From contig JAAEQP010001140.1 of assembly GCA_024231375.1 (NCBI GenBank), forward strand, positions 1 to 8,475: a stretch of DNA of 8,475 bases, written 5' to 3'. Each line of letters starts with the position of its first letter. The stretch's first letter is position 1. Of this stretch, positions 6,438 through 8,475 are shown one piece after another. A program made the translations under genes and the position numbers. Under the pieces are notes generated by a model. The model worked only from the letters and a program-made list of their open reading frames with translations, was not told the origin of the DNA and did no database searches. This DNA comes from a bacterium (GTDB lineage: Bacteria; Hydrogenedentota; Hydrogenedentia; Hydrogenedentiales; SLHB01).

Positions 6438-7835
6438 TTACTCCGGCAACTCCACCCGAAGGTGCATGCTCTTCAACCGCGTGAGGTTCAGCAATCCGTA
6501 CTTGGACAAGGTCGCACCACGGCCCGTGTCCTTCACGCCGCACCACGGCAGGGCCGGGTCAAGATAGTCGCACCGGTTCATGTAGAACGTGCCCGTCTCG
6601 ATCTGTTCGCCGACCCGCACGGCCCGGTCCGCGTCCTTCGTCCAGATGGATGCGGTAAGGCCGTATTCGCTATCGTTCATGAAGCGGATGGCTTCCTCGT
6701 CGCTTGAGACCGGCACGATGCCGATAACCGGGCCAAAACTTTCTTCCTGGATGAGGGTCGAATCCTGCGGCGCATCGGCCACGACCGCCGGAGCGCTGAA
6801 CCATCCCTTGTCCGGCATGGCGAATTCGTCCGGCGACACCACCAGCCGGCCGCCCGCCTGCACCGCGGCCGCCACCTGACCCGCCAAGAACGCCGGCGAC
6901 GTGCGCGACGCCAGCGGCCCGATGCTCGTGGCCGGGTCCATCGGGTCGCCCACCACGTACTCGCGTACCTTCGCGGCATAGGCCTCCACAAAATCGTCGT
7001 AGATGGCGCGGTCCACGTACACGCGCTCGATGGCGCAACACGACTGACCCGCGTTGTAGAAGGCCCCGTCCACGCAATTTTCCACCGCGAAGTCGAAGGG
7101 CGCGTCCGCGCACACGTAGGCGGGGTCTTTGCCGCCAAGTTCCAGTCCCACTTCGATGAACCGGTCCGCGGCGCTTCGGTTGACCTCGCGGCCGCCCTGC
7201 ACCGATCCCGTGAAACCGACGTGGTCCACGGCAGGATGCTGAATGATGGCCTCGGTCACGGCATGGCTGGCGATCACTGCCTGCACCAAGCCTTCGGGTG
7301 CGCCCGCTTCTTTGAACGCGTCTTCGAAGGCCTGGGCGCACAGCGGCGTCTTGCTGGAGTGCTTGATGAGCACCGAGTTGCCCGCCAACACCGCCGGCAC
7401 CACCACGTTCACCGCGATCAGCAGCGGGTAGTTCCATGCGGCAATGTCGAACACCACGCCAAGGGGCTCGTGGCGGATGTAGCGTTTGAACTTGGGGACA
7501 TCGGGCAGATACTCGTCGGCGAGGGTTTCCTCGGCGATGGAGATCATGTGGTTGGCCCGTTGGACCAATCCGCCCACTTCGTTCTTGGCCTGCTGAAGCG
7601 GTTTGCCCATCTGGGCCGTCATATCCGCGGCCACCTTGTCGCCCATCGCCTCGAACGCCTTCACGAATGCTTCACACAAGGCCACGCGGTCGGCCATGGG
7701 CGACGTGCGCCAGCCGACGTACGCATCCCGCGCCCGGGTGACCACGGCGTCCACATCGTCCGCCTGCAACTGGGGCAGCGTGACGACCACTTCTTCGGTG
7801 AAGGGATTGATGACGGTCAGTTCGTTCGCGCTCAT
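6438..7835 (-). CDS. NAD(P)-dependent aldehyde dehydrogenase
   Basis: A 465-residue member of the aldehyde dehydrogenase superfamily, oxidising an aldehyde to a carboxylate in the cytoplasm. Catalytic and cofactor residues are all present: Asn135 in AWNYP, Lys158 in LIKHSSKTP, the FTGSVQGG loop (208-215), general base Glu232 in ELGGKDPAYV, and nucleophile Cys266 in NAGQSCCAIER, plus EESFGPVIGI further on. Length is normal for compact members such as the Sad/GabD group. The start at 7835 has GAGGAAA (7841-7847) just upstream. The gene lies 83 bp after the transporter stop codon on the same strand, with a small hairpin between (7854-7869), and probably shares its transcript. It is convergent with the GS-family/alcohol dehydrogenase operon. 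The ELGGKDPAYV and GQSCCAIER wording resembles aldehyde dehydrogenases I recall next to similar GS and Fe-ADH genes in alphaproteobacteria, supporting a shared pathway. The substrate is unproven; succinate semialdehyde-type activity remains an alternative. Confidence 0.93.
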   Translation of the reverse strand: MSANELTVINPFTEEVVVTLPQLQADDVDAVVTRARDAYVGWRTSPMADRVALCEAFVKAFEAMGDKVAADMTAQMGKPLQQAKNEVGGLVQRANHMISIAEETLADEYLPDVPKFKRYIRHEPLGVVFDIAAWNYPLLIAVNVVVPAVLAGNSVLIKHSSKTPLCAQAFEDAFKEAGAPEGLVQAVIASHAVTEAIIQHPAVDHVGFTGSVQGGREVNRSAADRFIEVGLELGGKDPAYVCADAPFDFAVENCVDGAFYNAGQSCCAIERVYVDRAIYDDFVEAYAAKVREYVVGDPMDPATSIGPLASRTSPAFLAGQVAAAVQAGGRLVVSPDEFAMPDKGWFSAPAVVADAPQDSTLIQEESFGPVIGIVPVSSDEEAIRFMNDSEYGLTASIWTKDADRAVRVGEQIETGTFYMNRCDYLDPALPWCGVKDTGRGATLSKYGLLNLTRLKSMHLRVELPE

Positions 7836-7918
7836 GGTGATTTCCTCATACTTGGTTGCGGATGCAACCGGGCCCTATTCAATTCGCGCCGTACAGAGCG
7901 CGGGATACTCCAGGTCCG
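7836..7918 (-). other. Short intergenic spacer between transporter and aldehyde dehydrogenase genes
   Basis: An 83-bp gap. It holds a ribosome site GAGGAAA (7841-7847) and, upstream of that, a perfect 6-bp hairpin, GGTTGC (7854-7859) with GCAACC (7864-7869), loop GGAT. No convincing promoter is visible, so read-through from the transporter gene is the simpler reading. The hairpin may adjust relative expression or mark a processing site. Confidence 0.4.
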
Positions 7919-8475
7919 TTACGCCGGACTCTCTTTCTTGGGTACGCCGTCGTTCCATCGCGCGGCCATCAGCAGCGCGCCGATGACCGAGAATGCCGCG
8001 AAGGTGTAATACAGCCCGTTCCATCCGAACCTGCTCGCGGACACGTAGGCCACTACCAACGGTGACAGCATTTGGCCGATGGACCCCATACCGTTGATGA
8101 AACCGGCTGCCATGCCCGCCGCCTTCTGTGACCCGATGTCCATGGCGCCAGCGCCCGTCATCAGGGCGTCCGGACCGTAGGTCATGAAGCCGATGAACGA
8201 AATGCCGGCAATGTTGAACATCAGCCCCATCTTGCCCAACACGGGATAGAGGAAGAACGCCACAGCCAAGGCGAAGAGCATGACGCACGCCACAGGAAAC
8301 CGACGTGAGTTCAGGAGCTTGTCACTCACGTATCCGGCCACCACGACCCCGCAGAAGCCGGCGATCTCGTATGTAGTGGACGTGTAGCCCGCCTCCTTGG
8401 TCTCGTACGCGAGTTCTTGGACCATGTAGAGGGGGAGCCAGTAGAGAAACGCGTACCGCGACATCTTCAAGAAGA
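7919..8475 (-). CDS. OPA-type (GlpT/UhpT-like) major facilitator transporter, C-terminal half (5' end outside window)
   Basis: The frame runs off the right edge: codons before a TTG at 8470 stay open to 8475, so no start is in the window. The 185 or so visible residues form the C-terminal six helices of a major facilitator protein. The phrases YWLPLYM, TYEIAGFCGVVVAGYVSDKL, GPDALMTGAGAMDIGSQKAA, and GMAAGFINGMGSIG resemble the last half of the organophosphate:phosphate antiporter family (GlpT, UhpT, PgtP), including the GxxSDK loop and the K-A-A-G-x-A-A-G-F region. Six hydrophobic stretches are visible. The protein ends with a hydrophilic KKESPA tail. It precedes the aldehyde dehydrogenase gene by 83 bp on the same strand and is likely the importer for the pathway. 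OPA carriers move phosphate esters in exchange for phosphate, but related members carry other anions, so the cargo is not known. Confidence 0.82.
   Translation of the reverse strand, partial: FLKMSRYAFLYWLPLYMVQELAYETKEAGYTSTTYEIAGFCGVVVAGYVSDKLLNSRRFPVACVMLFALAVAFFLYPVLGKMGLMFNIAGISFIGFMTYGPDALMTGAGAMDIGSQKAAGMAAGFINGMGSIGQMLSPLVVAYVSASRFGWNGLYYTFAAFSVIGALLMAARWNDGVPKKESPA

Noticed and set aside
6004..6707. Open frames crossing the palindrome at 6372-6411 on both strands, each with MKTPSG near a start
   Set aside because: The similarity of their ends is only the inverted repeat read from either side; both lie antisense to real genes.
7221..8009. 262-codon plus-strand open frame over the aldehyde dehydrogenase and spacer
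   Set aside because: His/Gly/Arg-rich antisense shadow without a ribosome site or domain.
7919..8470. TTG at 8470 as the true start of a short 183-residue membrane protein
   Set aside because: The frame stays open to the window edge and the sequence matches only the second half of a 12-helix carrier, so the start lies outside.
1..8475. tRNA, rRNA, CRISPR repeats, insertion sequences or attachment sites
   Set aside because: I looked for repeated units, terminal inverted repeats, transposase motifs and tRNA-like arms and found none.

Overview
The window is a high-GC bacterial chromosome fragment (about 60% G+C by eye) with no mobile elements, RNA genes or CRISPR that I can see. Three families together point to a Gram-negative bacterium of the Planctomycetota / Lentisphaerota / Verrucomicrobiota / Candidatus Hydrogenedentota type: a DUF1559-type pseudopilin, a Tat-exported Gfo/Idh/MocA oxidoreductase, and a DUF1080 lipoprotein. 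I lean towards Hydrogenedentota or a planctomycete relative, but this rests on gene content only and is an inference.

Layout from left to right: (1) 1-874, minus strand, a pseudopilin of the DUF1559 / H-X9-DG type, cut by the left edge. (2) 875-1412, a 538-bp divergent intergenic region with a convincing sigma70-like promoter for the next gene. (3) 1413-2768, plus strand, a Tat-signal Gfo/Idh/MocA dehydrogenase. It converges with (4) 2777-3553, minus strand, a DUF1080 (3-keto-glycoside hydrolase-like) lipoprotein; only 8 bp separate the two stop codons. (5) 3554-3818, a divergent regulatory region with a candidate promoter and small hairpins. (6) 3819-5189, plus strand, a glutamine-synthetase-family ligase, followed after 20 bp by (7) 5210-6349, an iron-containing alcohol dehydrogenase. 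(8) 6372-6411, a perfect 18-bp-stem hairpin that looks like a shared bidirectional terminator. (9) 6438-7835, minus strand, an NAD(P)-dependent aldehyde dehydrogenase, preceded on the same strand by (10) 7919 to the right edge, the C-terminal half of an OPA-type (GlpT/UhpT-like) major facilitator transporter.

Two functional themes emerge. The Gfo/Idh/MocA and DUF1080 pair fits oxidation of a glycoside to a 3-keto sugar followed by cleavage, apparently outside the cytoplasm because both carry export signals. The second block (GS-like ligase, Fe-ADH, ALDH, transporter) fits a catabolic route in which an amine bearing a hydroxyl group is gamma-glutamylated, its alcohol oxidised to aldehyde and then to acid. 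The gamma-glutamyl hydrolase expected to finish that route is not in the window. All the families are known; the specific substrate and the combination with an OPA-type carrier are the open points.
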